A stretch of 64,000 nt of DNA, taken from assembly GCA_963730995.1 (NCBI GenBank), contig CAVSUB010000001.1, forward strand, positions 868,001-932,000, given 5' to 3'. The position numbers and the translations under genes are program-made. This DNA is from CAVSUB01 sp963730995 (lineage in GTDB: Bacteria; Acidobacteriota; Vicinamibacteria; Vicinamibacterales; 2-12-FULL-66-21). How positions within the stretch are numbered: the stretch's first letter is position 1; every line of letters begins with the position of its first letter. Positions 54,742-63,662 of this stretch are shown piece after piece. Below the pieces are notes generated by a model that ran no database searches, had not been told where the DNA came from, and worked only from the letters and a program-made list of their open reading frames with translations.

Positions 54742-54903
54742 TGCCCTGGCGGTGGCGGTTCTCGTGAGCGCGGCCATCGCGATCAGCCATCTGGACCGAC
54801 AGACGCGGCCTGTCGCCATCAAGGCGATCGAACGGGACGTCCCCGTCACGAACGCGCAGTTCTCGTTCCTGCAGTCAGCGTTCCCAGGTTTGCATGACCA
54901 ATG
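54741..54903 (+). pseudogene. MFS transporter N-terminal fragment (hexuronate-porter type)
   Basis: ATG at 54741 (MPWRWR), then after a one-base slip AVLVSAAIAISHLDRQTRPV and AIKAIERDVPVTNAQFSFLQSAF. This is the first helix and loop of ExuT-like MFS porters (DRQ motif). Homology stops at about 54885, and the frame ends at TGA 54901-54903. Translational overlap with the xylosidase gene suggests that the original operon coupled hydrolysis and uptake. Confidence 0.7.
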
Positions 54904-55905
54904 AACCGCATCGTTCAGCTCACTGACGGGACTCGGCGGCGCGTCGCGCTCGTCGACGAACCGCACCTTCGACTGCTCGAGGACATGGTGTCGACGCATG
55001 CCCTGGCATCGACGGCCATGGACACGGGACGAGCACTCTCCGAGCTCGTCGCACATCGCGCAACGGGCCAGGTCGTGGACTACGACCAGGTGTATGAGGG
55101 GCAGTCGACCTGGAAGCTGCTGCCACCAATCGATCACCCCGTCGAGCCGGCACGCTGCCTGGTGTCGGGCACCGGCCTGACCCACCTGGGAAGCGCGAAA
55201 GACCGCGACGCGATGCACGACGCGCAGCAATCCGAGAACGCGCCGACCGACAGCATCCGCATGTTTCGAGACGGCCTGGCTGGCGGAAAACCTCCGGCCG
55301 GCGTCGTGGGCGTTCCGCCCGAGTGGTTTTACAAGGGTGGCGGTTCGATGCTCCGCGCGCACGGCGACGCGCTCGTGGTTCCCAGCTTCGCGGAGGATGG
55401 CGGCGAAGAGGCGGAAATCGCCGGCTGCTATATCGTCGATCGAGATGGGACGCCGCGCCGCGTGGGCTTCACGACGGGGAACGAATTCTCGGATCATGTC
55501 TTCGAGCGCCGGAACTACCTGAACCTCGCTGGCTCGAAGCTGCGGACGGCCGCTATCGGACCAGAGCTCCGGCTGACGGCGGAGTTCGAGTCAATCCAGG
55601 GCGAGGTCCGCATCGAACGCGACGGTCGATCCATCTGGTCTCGCGCAATCGCCAGCGGCGAGGCCGAGATGAGCCACAGCCTGCGCAACATCGAGCACCA
55701 TCACTTCAAGTTCAGCGCCCATCGCAGGCCAGGCGACGTCCACGTGCACTTCTTCGGCGCCCATTCCCTGAGTTTCGGCGCCGGCATCGCGCTGGTCGAC
55801 GGCGACGTGATGTGGATCCGGTTCGAGGGCTTCGGCCGCGCGCTCCGGAATGTCGTTCGATTGGAAGCCGCGGAGCGACGCCCGGTGGAAATCAAGCCTC
55901 TGTGA
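54901..55905 (+). CDS. AraD1/GguC-like FAH-superfamily protein
   Basis: ATG at 54901; 334 residues. The FAH-like fold is visible: KLLPPIDHPVEPARCLVSGTGLTHLGSAKDRDAMH, then PEWFYKGGGSMLRAHGDALVVPSFAEDGGEEAEIAG, and TGNEFSDHVFERRNYLNLAGSKL. Acidic residues typical of the metal site (EDGGEEAE) are present. AraD1/GguC proteins lie in pentose and galactose oxidation loci and are thought to process keto-deoxy sugar acids. That fits the neighbouring xylosidase and sugar porter. It is intact, in contrast to the genes just upstream. Confidence 0.82.
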   Translation: MNRIVQLTDGTRRRVALVDEPHLRLLEDMVSTHALASTAMDTGRALSELVAHRATGQVVDYDQVYEGQSTWKLLPPIDHPVEPARCLVSGTGLTHLGSAKDRDAMHDAQQSENAPTDSIRMFRDGLAGGKPPAGVVGVPPEWFYKGGGSMLRAHGDALVVPSFAEDGGEEAEIAGCYIVDRDGTPRRVGFTTGNEFSDHVFERRNYLNLAGSKLRTAAIGPELRLTAEFESIQGEVRIERDGRSIWSRAIASGEAEMSHSLRNIEHHHFKFSAHRRPGDVHVHFFGAHSLSFGAGIALVDGDVMWIRFEGFGRALRNVVRLEAAERRPVEIKPL

Positions 55906-55958
55906 AGCCCGCGTGAGCGCCTTCACCATGAGGCGACGGTGAATCTACAATTCGTTTC

Positions 55959-56510
55959 ATGATGAACGCCTTGACCACGCGCCTGGCAACGGCCGAAGAC
56001 GCGCCGGCCCTGGTCGCGCTCGTCAATTCCGCGTTTCGAGGAGACAGCAGCAAGGCCGGATGGACGACCGAGGCCGATTTGCTCGACGGTCAACGAACCG
56101 ATCTCGAAGCGGTGACCGAAATGATCTCCGCACCGGGGCACGTCATCCTTGTGCACGTGCCGGATCACGATCTGGTTGCCTGCGTTCACCTGAAAAAGAC
56201 CGATGCGGACTGCTATCTGGGCATGCTGACGGTCCTACCGACAGCCCAGAGCTCTGGTCTCGGCCGACGGATGCTCGAGGCGAGCGAACGGTGGGCGATC
56301 GATCACTGGGCCTCGCGCTCCATGCAGATGACTGTCGTCGTGCAGCGGGTCGAGCTCATCGCCTGGTACGAACGTCACGGCTACACTCGCACCGGACAAC
56401 GCAAGCCCTTTCCGTACGGTGATGAGCGCTTCGGTCTTCCGCGCCGGCCGGATCTCGCATTCGAAGTGCTGTCCAAACCGCTGGTCGCGAGCGAACGCGA
56501 TCGGCGGTGA
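55959..56510 (+). CDS. GNAT family N-acetyltransferase
   Basis: ATG at 55959; 183 residues. The start RLATAEDAPALVALVNSAFRG, the acetyl-CoA site LGMLTVLPTAQSSGLGRRMLEASERWA and the C-terminal WYERHGYTRTGQRKPFPY are typical. The substrate is unknown. It lies 38 bp before the HhH-PHP gene and may be co-transcribed with it. Confidence 0.88.
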   Translation: MMNALTTRLATAEDAPALVALVNSAFRGDSSKAGWTTEADLLDGQRTDLEAVTEMISAPGHVILVHVPDHDLVACVHLKKTDADCYLGMLTVLPTAQSSGLGRRMLEASERWAIDHWASRSMQMTVVVQRVELIAWYERHGYTRTGQRKPFPYGDERFGLPRRPDLAFEVLSKPLVASERDRR

Positions 56511-56548
56511 AGTCATTGACGTGCATCGGATCGGTCCATAATCGCGAA

Positions 56549-57652
56549 ATGGCCCGGCGGAAACCGGTCATCGACACAAACAGCGTGGCCGTTGGTCTGC
56601 TGCGCGATCTCGCGGCGGTACAGGCCTCGAAGCAGAGCAAGTGGGGATACCAGCGCGCCGCCGACGCCATCGCCGAACTGCCTGCGCCGCTCGAGTCGTA
56701 CCTCCAGCCGGACGGTGCGCTCCGCAAGATTCCGCAGGTCGGCCCCTCCTCGACGCGCGTGATCCTGGAAGTGCTGAAAACGGGCGCCTCGGCCACTGTC
56801 GAGCGCGCGATCGCTGAAAGCGGAAAGGCAGGGACCGTCGAGAAGAGCCGCGAACTGCGGGGTACGTTTCTGAGCCGCGCTCAGGTCGTCGAGGCACTGC
56901 GGAATCAGGCGCTTGGGGGACCGTCGCTGGAGGACTATCGCGGCGATCTGCAGATGCACTCCACCTACAGTGATGGCAGCCAGACATTGGAAGTCATCAT
57001 CGAGACCGGCCTGTCGCGAGGGTACGAGTACTCGGCCGTGACCGATCACTCCTACGGGCTGCCGATCGCGCACGGGGTCTCGATGGCGCGACTGGCGTCC
57101 CAGCATCACGAGATCGATCGGCTGAACGAAGTGCACGCCGGACAATTTCGGCTCATCAAGGGAATCGAAGCGAACATCCTCGCGGACGGCGGCGTGGATA
57201 TGACGCGAGAGGAGCGTCGTCTGCTCGAGCTCGTGGTCGCCGCACCGCACTCCGGCCTCCGGACGTCAGCCGACCAGACCCGGCGGATCCTCTCCGCTGT
57301 ACGTTCCCCCGGTGTCCACATCCTCGGTCATCCGAGAGGACGCAAGTACGGCGCGCGGCCCGGCGTCGCGGCCGACTGGGATCGAATCTTCAAGGCAGCA
57401 GCCGAGAGAACCGTTGCGATCGAGATCGATGGCGACCCGAGCCGCCAGGACATCGATCACGAGCTCGCGCGCCGTGCGCTCGATGCCGGCTGCATCTTCG
57501 CGCTCGACAGCGACGCGCACGCGCCGCACGAGTGGGCCTTCGCGGAGACCGCTGTCGCACACGCCCGGCTCGCCGGCATTCCGCGCGAGCGTGTCATCAA
57601 CACCTGGCCGGTCGATTTCCTGCTGGAGTGGGCCCGGGGGCTCACCGGGTAG
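56549..57652 (+). CDS. Helix-hairpin-helix/PHP phosphoesterase, PolX-like without polymerase domain
   Basis: ATG at 56549; 367 residues. The N-terminal 100 residues carry PolX-like helix-hairpin-helix DNA-binding segments (YQRAADAIAELPAPLESYL, LRKIPQVGPSSTRVILEVL). Residues about 135-360 are a PHP domain: GDLQMHSTYSDGS, TDHSYGLPIAHG, LIKGIEANIL, VVAAPHSGLR, ILGHPRGRK, ALDSDAHAP. The first PHP motif has Gln where the usual pattern is HxH. The polymerase beta-like catalytic domain of full PolX is absent. It could be a nuclease or phosphoesterase acting on DNA ends. Confidence 0.85.
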   Translation: MARRKPVIDTNSVAVGLLRDLAAVQASKQSKWGYQRAADAIAELPAPLESYLQPDGALRKIPQVGPSSTRVILEVLKTGASATVERAIAESGKAGTVEKSRELRGTFLSRAQVVEALRNQALGGPSLEDYRGDLQMHSTYSDGSQTLEVIIETGLSRGYEYSAVTDHSYGLPIAHGVSMARLASQHHEIDRLNEVHAGQFRLIKGIEANILADGGVDMTREERRLLELVVAAPHSGLRTSADQTRRILSAVRSPGVHILGHPRGRKYGARPGVAADWDRIFKAAAERTVAIEIDGDPSRQDIDHELARRALDAGCIFALDSDAHAPHEWAFAETAVAHARLAGIPRERVINTWPVDFLLEWARGLTG

Positions 57653-57657
57653 AGGCG

Positions 57658-57973
57658 ACGGAGGGATCGGAGAAAACGGAGTTCACAAACGGAGAAACGA
57701 AGAGAACGGAGACGAAACGGAGAAGAACGAGGGGTCGCAACGCCGGCCGAAGGCCGGCGTTCGGATGACGGACGTGCCTGTGGGCGCAAGCCGCCCAATT
57801 CACGACCGGCTTGTGCCCACTGGCACGCCCGTCATCCCGCCCGCGCTACGCGCGGTTGCGACCCCGAGCCTTCTCTCGATCCGACAATCCAGCGAATCAA
57901 CGGTCTTCTCCGTTTCGTCTCCGTTCTCTCCGTTCCTCCGTTTGTGAACTCCGCTCCCTCCGTCCCCTCCGTT
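57658..57973. repeat. Second long palindromic element, about 315 bp
   Basis: Outer arms 57658-57725 and 57906-57973 are near-identical in inverse orientation (shared word GGAGTTCACAAACGGAG and ACGGAG hexamers). The homology continues inward: GGGGTCGCAAC at 57731-57741 against GTTGCGACCCC near 57855-57865, GGATGACGGACGTGCC at 57763-57778 against 57822-57837, and an apical hairpin GTGGGCGCAAGCCG/CGGCTTGTGCCCAC (57780-57820). A smaller hairpin, CGCCGGCC/GGCCGGCG, lies at 57741-57759. No coding content. It fills most of the 400-bp gene-free stretch 57653-58053. Confidence 0.82.
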
Positions 57974-57993
57974 ACCAGCACTCCCATCTCATC

Positions 57994-58035
57994 TTGACAA
58001 ACTAGACAAGGCGCGTATGCTCGTTCTCTAGTTTG
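57994..58035 (+). promoter_or_regulatory. PadR-gene promoter with overlapping operator
   Basis: TTGACA (57994-57999), 16-bp spacer, TATGCT (58016-58021). A perfect 9-bp inverted repeat CAAACTAGA (57998-58006) / TCTAGTTTG (58027-58035) straddles the promoter. Such placement fits autorepression by the PadR protein encoded 19 bp downstream. Confidence 0.7.
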
Positions 58036-58053
58036 GCTACATGAGGAACGCGC

Positions 58054-58404
58054 ATGCCCGGTGACGACAAGCAAAGCGGTCTGGTGCAGGGAACGCTGCA
58101 CATGCTGATCCTGAAGACGCTGGCGCTCGAGCCGATGCACGGCTACGGCATCGGCGTCCGCCTCGAGCAGATCAGCAAAGGCGTCTTTCAGGTAAACGCC
58201 GGCTCGCTCTTCCCGGCGCTTCGGCGGCTGGAGCGCAGCGGAATGATTTCGGGGGCGTGGCGGGTGACCGAGAACAACCGGCGGGCGAAGTACTACAGCC
58301 TGACGCCCCAGGGACGCGCCACCCTGAAGCGCGAAACACAGGATTGGGAAGTGCAAACGACCGCCATCGCCCGGATCCTGCGGGCCTCCCTCGGAGAATT
58401 GTGA
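58054..58404 (+). CDS. PadR family transcriptional regulator
   Basis: ATG at 58054 with TGAGGA upstream; 116 residues. Typical start GLVQGTLHMLILKTLALEPMHGYGI, the winged helix with QVNAGSLFPALRRLERSGMISGAW and the wing NNRRAKYYSLTPQGR, then a short C-terminal dimer helix. PadR proteins repress nearby transporter or stress genes in response to small ligands. No ABC permease follows here as in many acidobacterial loci; the next gene is convergent. Confidence 0.93.
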   Translation: MPGDDKQSGLVQGTLHMLILKTLALEPMHGYGIGVRLEQISKGVFQVNAGSLFPALRRLERSGMISGAWRVTENNRRAKYYSLTPQGRATLKRETQDWEVQTTAIARILRASLGEL

Positions 58405-58491
58405 CGGCCCGCTCGAACGCCCTGCCCCGCTACTGAGAAGTCCTCGACAACGAGGTAAACGGACCCGCATCCGACAGCGAGTCTTCCCGCC

Positions 58492-59433
58492 CTACTTCCC
58501 CAGGAACGGAAACAGCTTTCGAATCATCGCCTCGTCCGGGCGCGTGCCGTACTCGCAGATCTCGAAGGCCTCCGCGTACTGCACGGCCTTCCCTTTCTCC
58601 GGTCCGTACCACTTCACGAGTGCCGCCCTGACCGCCGGATTCGGCTGAATCGCACGCGTTTCCTTCAGCCACTTCCGTCGTTCGGCCACGCCCTTCGGCA
58701 CGCTGGCGAGCACGCCGTCGACCCATGGCAGCCACTCGTACATCTGCGAGACGTGCGCATCCAGCATGTCCAGCTTCTTTTCGATCACGTCATCGAGGGA
58801 CACGGCAACGTCAGGTGTGAAGGGGTTGGGCTTCTGGAACCGATCCTCGAAGTACATGAAGACCGGGTTTTTCTGCAGGGCCGGCGTGTCCGGCGCAACG
58901 TTCGGCACGACGACCATGTACGCGGCATCCTGCACCAACGCGCCTGTGTAGCGATGGTCGGGATGGTAGTCGTTCGGCCGCGGCGCGAGGACCAGGTCCG
59001 CCTTCCATTGCCGAATCTGCCGGATGATTTCCTCCCGCGGCTTCAGCGTCGGGAGGAGCTCGCCGTCGTGGTTGTCGAGGACGACGTACTCGATGCCGAT
59101 GCGACGGCCCGCCTCTTGCGCTTCTGCGCGGCGCCGGGCGGCAAGCGCTCCGCCACCCTCCGTCTGGTGACCCGCGTCCCCGTTCGTGACCGACACGAAT
59201 CGGACACGATGGCCGAGCGCGGCATACTTGGCAGCAACGCCGCCCGCGCCCTGGTCACAGTCGTCCGGGTGGGCGCCGAACGCAATGATATTGAGCTTGC
59301 CGTCAGTGCTCGGCGGCTGAGTGCGCTGCGGTTGTGCCTGCTGATCGTTCGCGGCGCGCATGCTGACTCCCAACCACTCAGGCCCGGCCAGCACAGCCAG
59401 CAACAGACCGACAAAGACCCCGCGACGCCTCAT
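58492..59433 (-). CDS. Exported PIG-L/LmbE-type deacetylase
   Basis: ATG at 59433 after GGAGG (MRRRGVFVGLLLAVLAGPEWLGVSMRA signal). Zinc-site motif AFGAHPDDCD near residue 53 and the later HPDHRYTG. 313 residues. These enzymes remove N-acetyl groups from GlcNAc-containing small molecules or lipids; the exported form may act on a glycan. It is convergent with the PadR gene. The 169 bp to its right hold no gene. Confidence 0.88.
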   Translation of the reverse strand: MRRRGVFVGLLLAVLAGPEWLGVSMRAANDQQAQPQRTQPPSTDGKLNIIAFGAHPDDCDQGAGGVAAKYAALGHRVRFVSVTNGDAGHQTEGGGALAARRRAEAQEAGRRIGIEYVVLDNHDGELLPTLKPREEIIRQIRQWKADLVLAPRPNDYHPDHRYTGALVQDAAYMVVVPNVAPDTPALQKNPVFMYFEDRFQKPNPFTPDVAVSLDDVIEKKLDMLDAHVSQMYEWLPWVDGVLASVPKGVAERRKWLKETRAIQPNPAVRAALVKWYGPEKGKAVQYAEAFEICEYGTRPDEAMIRKLFPFLGK

Positions 59434-59602
59434 AGAACCTCCGTTCGCGCTCCTCGAGCAATGGGACGCCTGCCCGGCTGCGACTCCGGACCGTGACGGG
59501 CTACTATTGAGTGACTGCCGACTGCATTGTAGCGCCATCTCATCGGCATTTTCGGCCAGCGGCTTGCACGGGGCGGAAGAGGTCGGTGCCAACTCGAGAA
59601 CC

Positions 59603-61399
59603 ATGATGCAGACGAGCACAGTCCGGAGCCTCGCGCCGATGCTCAGGCTCCACAAGTGGGCGTTCCCCTCCATCGTCCTGCTCGGCGTCCTCCAATCGCT
59701 GTCGGAAGGTTTCGGGATCGGCCTGTTCATCCCGCTGCTGCACGGGTTGGTTGGAGGAACGACGCCAACTCGAGGCGGATGGCTGGTCGGCAGGATGGAC
59801 GGACTCTTCCAGCACGTTCCGGCCGACGAGCGTCAAGCCGTCATCGCGCTCTGCCTGTTCGCCGTCGTGCTGGCCACAGCGACCCTTTCGTACACGCACG
59901 GCATTCTCTTTACGTGGGTGGACGGCCGGATCGCCCATCAATTGCGCGGCCGAATCTTCGATCAATTGCTGACCGTGGGCTTCGGCGCAATCGAACGGGA
60001 TCGCTCGGGACGATTACTGAACGTCCTCGCGTCCGATACCTGGCGGACGAGCGAAGCGCTGAAGATTCTCGTCCATCTGATCATCACGACCAGCACGGTC
60101 ATCGTATACGTCGTGCTGCTGCTCCTGATGTCCTGGCGGCTGACACTCGTCGTGGCGATCGGGATGCTCCTCGTCTCGGGCGTCGTGCGGCTCTTCACGA
60201 AGGGCGCCCGCGAGCTGGGCGAGAGCGTCACGCGATCCAACTCCGAACTGGCGCACCGGATGGTCGAGGGGATCGACGGCATGCGCGTCATCCGCGCCTA
60301 CGGACGCGAGCCCTACGAACAGAGGCGGTTCGACGTGGCGTCGGATCGGCTGCGTCAGGCAATCCTCCGCATGGGATACATCGAGGGCGCCGTCCATCCG
60401 GTGCACGAAATCCTGATTGCGGGCCTCCTCCTGGCCATTCTCTTCGTCACCGCGCGTAGCGCGACAGACATGTCGCTCCTGCTCGTGTTCGTCTTCGTGC
60501 TCTACCGCCTCCAGCCCCGCGTCAAGGACTTCGAAGCGTGCCGGGTACGCCTGGCAGCCCTGGCCGCTTCGGTGGACGCCGTCGTGTCGATTCTCGATCG
60601 CAGCGGCAAAGCGTACGTCCAATCCGGCACCCTCATGCACCCGGGGCTCGACGACGCGATCGTGTTCGACGGCGTGTCCTTCCTCTACGACTCCGACAGC
60701 AATCCTGCGCTGCTGGATGCATCGTTCGCGATTCCGGCGGGCAAGACGACAGCCTTCGTCGGCCCCTCGGGAGGCGGAAAATCCACCGTCATCAAATTGA
60801 TTCTTCGTTTCTACGATCCGACCGGCGGACGGATCCTGACCAACCGGCAGTCGCTCCGGGACTTCGACTTGACCTCGTGGCGGAATCAGATTGCTGTCGT
60901 GAGCCAGGACGGCTACCTGTTCAATGCCACCGTGCGCGAGAACATCGGGTACGGCCGGATCGGCGCCACGGACGAAGAAATAGTCGACGCCGCCAGGCAG
61001 GCCGATGCCCACGACTTCATCGAGCAACTTCCCGACCGGTACGAGACCGTGCTCGGTCACCATGGCATGCGGCTCTCCGGCGGACAGCAGCAGCGGATCT
61101 CGCTTGCGCGCGCGATCGTCCGCAACCCTCGCATCCTGGTGCTGGACGAAGCGACCAATGCGCTGGACAGCATCTCCGAGCACTGGATCCAGGAGACGCT
61201 CGAGAAGATGAGAGCCAATCGGACAGTCATCGTGATCGCCCATCGACTTGCCACCATCGAGCAGGCCGATCAGATCATCGTGCTCGAGAACGGAACCGTC
61301 AGAGAGCGCGGCACGCTGCGCGAGCTGGTGGCCGCAGACGGACTGTTCGCCAGGCTGTATCGGCTGCAGCATCGGTCCTCTGTTGTCACGAATGGCTGA
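59603..61399 (+). CDS. ABC exporter, fused permease and ATPase
   Basis: ATG at 59603 (or 59606). About 598 residues. Six TM helices in the first 330 residues with the EGIDGMRVIRAYGRE coupling region. The ATPase domain has Walker A GPSGGGKST, Q-loop VVSQDGYLFNA, signature RLSGGQQQR, Walker B ILVLDEATNALD and the switch His in VIAHRL. It resembles MsbA-like lipid or oligosaccharide exporters. Two glycosyltransferases follow at once, so export of a polysaccharide or lipid-linked glycan is likely. Confidence 0.93.
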   Translation: MMQTSTVRSLAPMLRLHKWAFPSIVLLGVLQSLSEGFGIGLFIPLLHGLVGGTTPTRGGWLVGRMDGLFQHVPADERQAVIALCLFAVVLATATLSYTHGILFTWVDGRIAHQLRGRIFDQLLTVGFGAIERDRSGRLLNVLASDTWRTSEALKILVHLIITTSTVIVYVVLLLLMSWRLTLVVAIGMLLVSGVVRLFTKGARELGESVTRSNSELAHRMVEGIDGMRVIRAYGREPYEQRRFDVASDRLRQAILRMGYIEGAVHPVHEILIAGLLLAILFVTARSATDMSLLLVFVFVLYRLQPRVKDFEACRVRLAALAASVDAVVSILDRSGKAYVQSGTLMHPGLDDAIVFDGVSFLYDSDSNPALLDASFAIPAGKTTAFVGPSGGGKSTVIKLILRFYDPTGGRILTNRQSLRDFDLTSWRNQIAVVSQDGYLFNATVRENIGYGRIGATDEEIVDAARQADAHDFIEQLPDRYETVLGHHGMRLSGGQQQRISLARAIVRNPRILVLDEATNALDSISEHWIQETLEKMRANRTVIVIAHRLATIEQADQIIVLENGTVRERGTLRELVAADGLFARLYRLQHRSSVVTNG

Positions 61400-61407
61400 T
61401 TGATTCA

Positions 61408-62656
61408 ATGCGCTACGCACTTTTCGATATCGAGGTGACCCTGCCATTCGCGGACTTGCCTCTGTGTCCGACCGACAGTGGAGCGGCAATTACCCTGCGT
61501 CGCAAGGGCGTGCCGATCGCGTTCTGGATGCAGAACCGAAACGGAAGCAGCGTCGTGAAGGCCGGTGACGTTGCGGAACGAGCCGCCGCCGAAGCAGCGT
61601 CGCGAATCCTCCGCGAGGCGCTGCTCGAAGAGCTGATGGGCGGCCGTGCCAGGAAAGCGTGGCCTTCGTTGACGATCGCCATCTGCACGAGGAACCGGCC
61701 CGACGGCGTACACCGGCTCCTCGAGTCGCTTTCGCGATTGAGTGTTTCGCCCGACGCTGCTCCAGGTCCATCCCCGATGGAGATCCTCGTCGTCGACAAC
61801 GCGCCGTCGGACGATCGCACGCGGGATCTGGTTTCGGAGAGGCCGGAAGTCTCATACGTTCGAGAGCCTCGGCCGGGCCTGAACTTCGCACGCAACCGGG
61901 CACTTCGCGAGGCCCGCGGACAGATCCTCGCGTTTTTGGACGACGACGTCGTTGTAGATCGGGGGTGGCTCGAAGGCCTGTGCGATGCCTGGAATACGAA
62001 CCGGGATGCTGCGGCCTTCACCGGACAGGTCCTCCCAATGGAGCTGGAGACGGAGGCGCAAGTCGTTTTCGAGAAACGCGGCGGCTTTCGTCGCGGTTTC
62101 GAGCGCGTGCGCTACGGCCCGGTGTCGCCTGGAGACCCGCTGTATCCGGGCGGCGCGGGCAACTTTGGCGCCGGCGCAAACATGGCGTTCACGACCGATA
62201 TCCTGCGAGCACTTGGCGGCTTCGACGAGGCGCTGGACACGGGAGCTGACGTACCGGGCGGAGGAGATCTCGACGTTTTCTATAGGACGATCCGTGCCGG
62301 CCATGCGCTGGTGTACGAGCCACGGTTCCTCGTGTTCCACCAGCATCGCCGCGACATGGCCGCGCTTCGTCGACAGTACCGAGCGCAGCTGGGGCCTCGG
62401 ATTCATGTGCTACCTCACCAAGTGCCTGAAGACCGATCCCGAGCGGCGGATCAATCTGGTCCGCTTGACGCTGTGGTGGTTCAGCAACCATCTGGGCGGG
62501 CTGATCGCCCATCTCGCAAACCGCGCGCGACATCGAGAGCACGTCCCGCCGTCGCTGCTCGCCGGCGAGCTTTGGGGCGGCGTTGTCGGCTTGCTCGGCG
62601 GCTACGGGCGATCCCAGCGCCGGGTCGAGAGGCTGCGGAGGCAGGCTCTTGGGTGA
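61408..62656 (+). CDS. Glycosyltransferase family 2 with extra N-terminal domain (frameshift near 62390)
   Basis: ATG at 61408, 8 bp after the ABC stop. Residues 1-85 form a small extra domain (MRYALFDIEVTLPFADLPL...GVPIAFWMQ). The GT-A catalytic domain follows: LTIAICTRNRPDGVHRLLESL, DxD-type motif in ILAFLDDDVVVDRGW, and GNFGAGANMAFTTDILRALGGFDEALDTGADVPGGGDLDVFYR. A one-base lesion near 62390 is followed by sensible C-terminal sequence (LGFMCYLTKCLKTDPERRINLVRLT). Corrected length about 415 residues. It probably adds a sugar to the glycan exported by the adjacent ABC protein. Confidence 0.85.
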
Positions 62657-63662
62657 CATCGGATCCCCGCCGACACTCGAGGTGGTGATCTGCACTTACA
62701 ACAACGCCCCGATGCTCGCCGATGCGCTCGCGGCGCTCGCACGACAGCGCCCGCCCGATGGAAGTCGCTGGGGCTGCCTGGTCGTCGACAACAACTGCAC
62801 CGACGCGACCGCGAGCGTCGTGGAAAAGCACATCGCCGATGGAACCATTCCGGGTCTTCGTGTGGTCCGTGAACCACGACAAGGATTGACGCCGTCGCGG
62901 CAGTGCGGCGTACGGAGCTCGGTCGCCCCGTGGATCGCATTCGTAGACGACGACTGCATCCTGGAGAACGACTGGATCGTACAGGCCCTGTCGTTTGCAG
63001 AGAGCCACCCGGACGTCGGAGCGTTCGGCGGAACGGTCACCCTCGATTTCTGCGCGGATACCCCCGCGTATGCACGCGCCTACGGCTACTCGTTTGCCGA
63101 ACAGAATCACGGCGACGTCCAGAAGCGTGCGGCCTTTCTCGTCGGGGCGGGACTCGTCGTGAGCCGGTCTGCCTTATCGTCGTGCGGCTGGACGGATGAC
63201 CCCGTTCTTCCCGATCGGATTGGCAAGCGCCTGGTGTCGGGGGGCGACGTCGAGATCGTTCTTCGAATCGCGTGCGAGGGATACGAGCTCTGGTACGTCC
63301 CCGATTGCAGGCTCCGGCATCGAATCCCGCCGCAACGGACTTCGCTGCCGTACCTGACGGCCATCAACCGTGGCCTCGGCGTGAGCCAGGCCCTGGCCGA
63401 CGCCATGGTCTGGTCGGGATCGAGTGCGGGATGGGTCCGGACCTCGTCGTTGAAGCTGATGAAGGACGTGGGGACGCTTGGTTCCACCGCGCGTGCGGTG
63501 CTGGGCGGCCGCGCGACCACGGCAGATCTGCGCATCCAGGCCAGCTTCAGGCTCGGGCAACTCCGGGGCCTGGTTCGAATCGCCTCGATGTCGCCGTCCA
63601 GACGTCGGAGGCTGATGGGTCTCGCTCGACCGCGCCCTGGGCGGACGGATCGGGCGGCATGA
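62649..63662 (+). CDS. Glycosyltransferase family 2
   Basis: TTG at 62649 is the most likely start, overlapping the previous gene by 8 nt; no ATG lies at a suitable place. 337 residues. GT-A motifs: LEVVICTYNNAPMLADALAAL, VVDNNCTDAT, WIAFVDDDCILENDWI, GGTVTLDF and GAGLVVSRSAL, with SGGDVEIVLRIACEGYELWYVPDCRLRHRIP. Its stop overlaps the next start (ATGA). Confidence 0.87.
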   Translation: MGDIGSPPTLEVVICTYNNAPMLADALAALARQRPPDGSRWGCLVVDNNCTDATASVVEKHIADGTIPGLRVVREPRQGLTPSRQCGVRSSVAPWIAFVDDDCILENDWIVQALSFAESHPDVGAFGGTVTLDFCADTPAYARAYGYSFAEQNHGDVQKRAAFLVGAGLVVSRSALSSCGWTDDPVLPDRIGKRLVSGGDVEIVLRIACEGYELWYVPDCRLRHRIPPQRTSLPYLTAINRGLGVSQALADAMVWSGSSAGWVRTSSLKLMKDVGTLGSTARAVLGGRATTADLRIQASFRLGQLRGLVRIASMSPSRRRRLMGLARPRPGRTDRAA

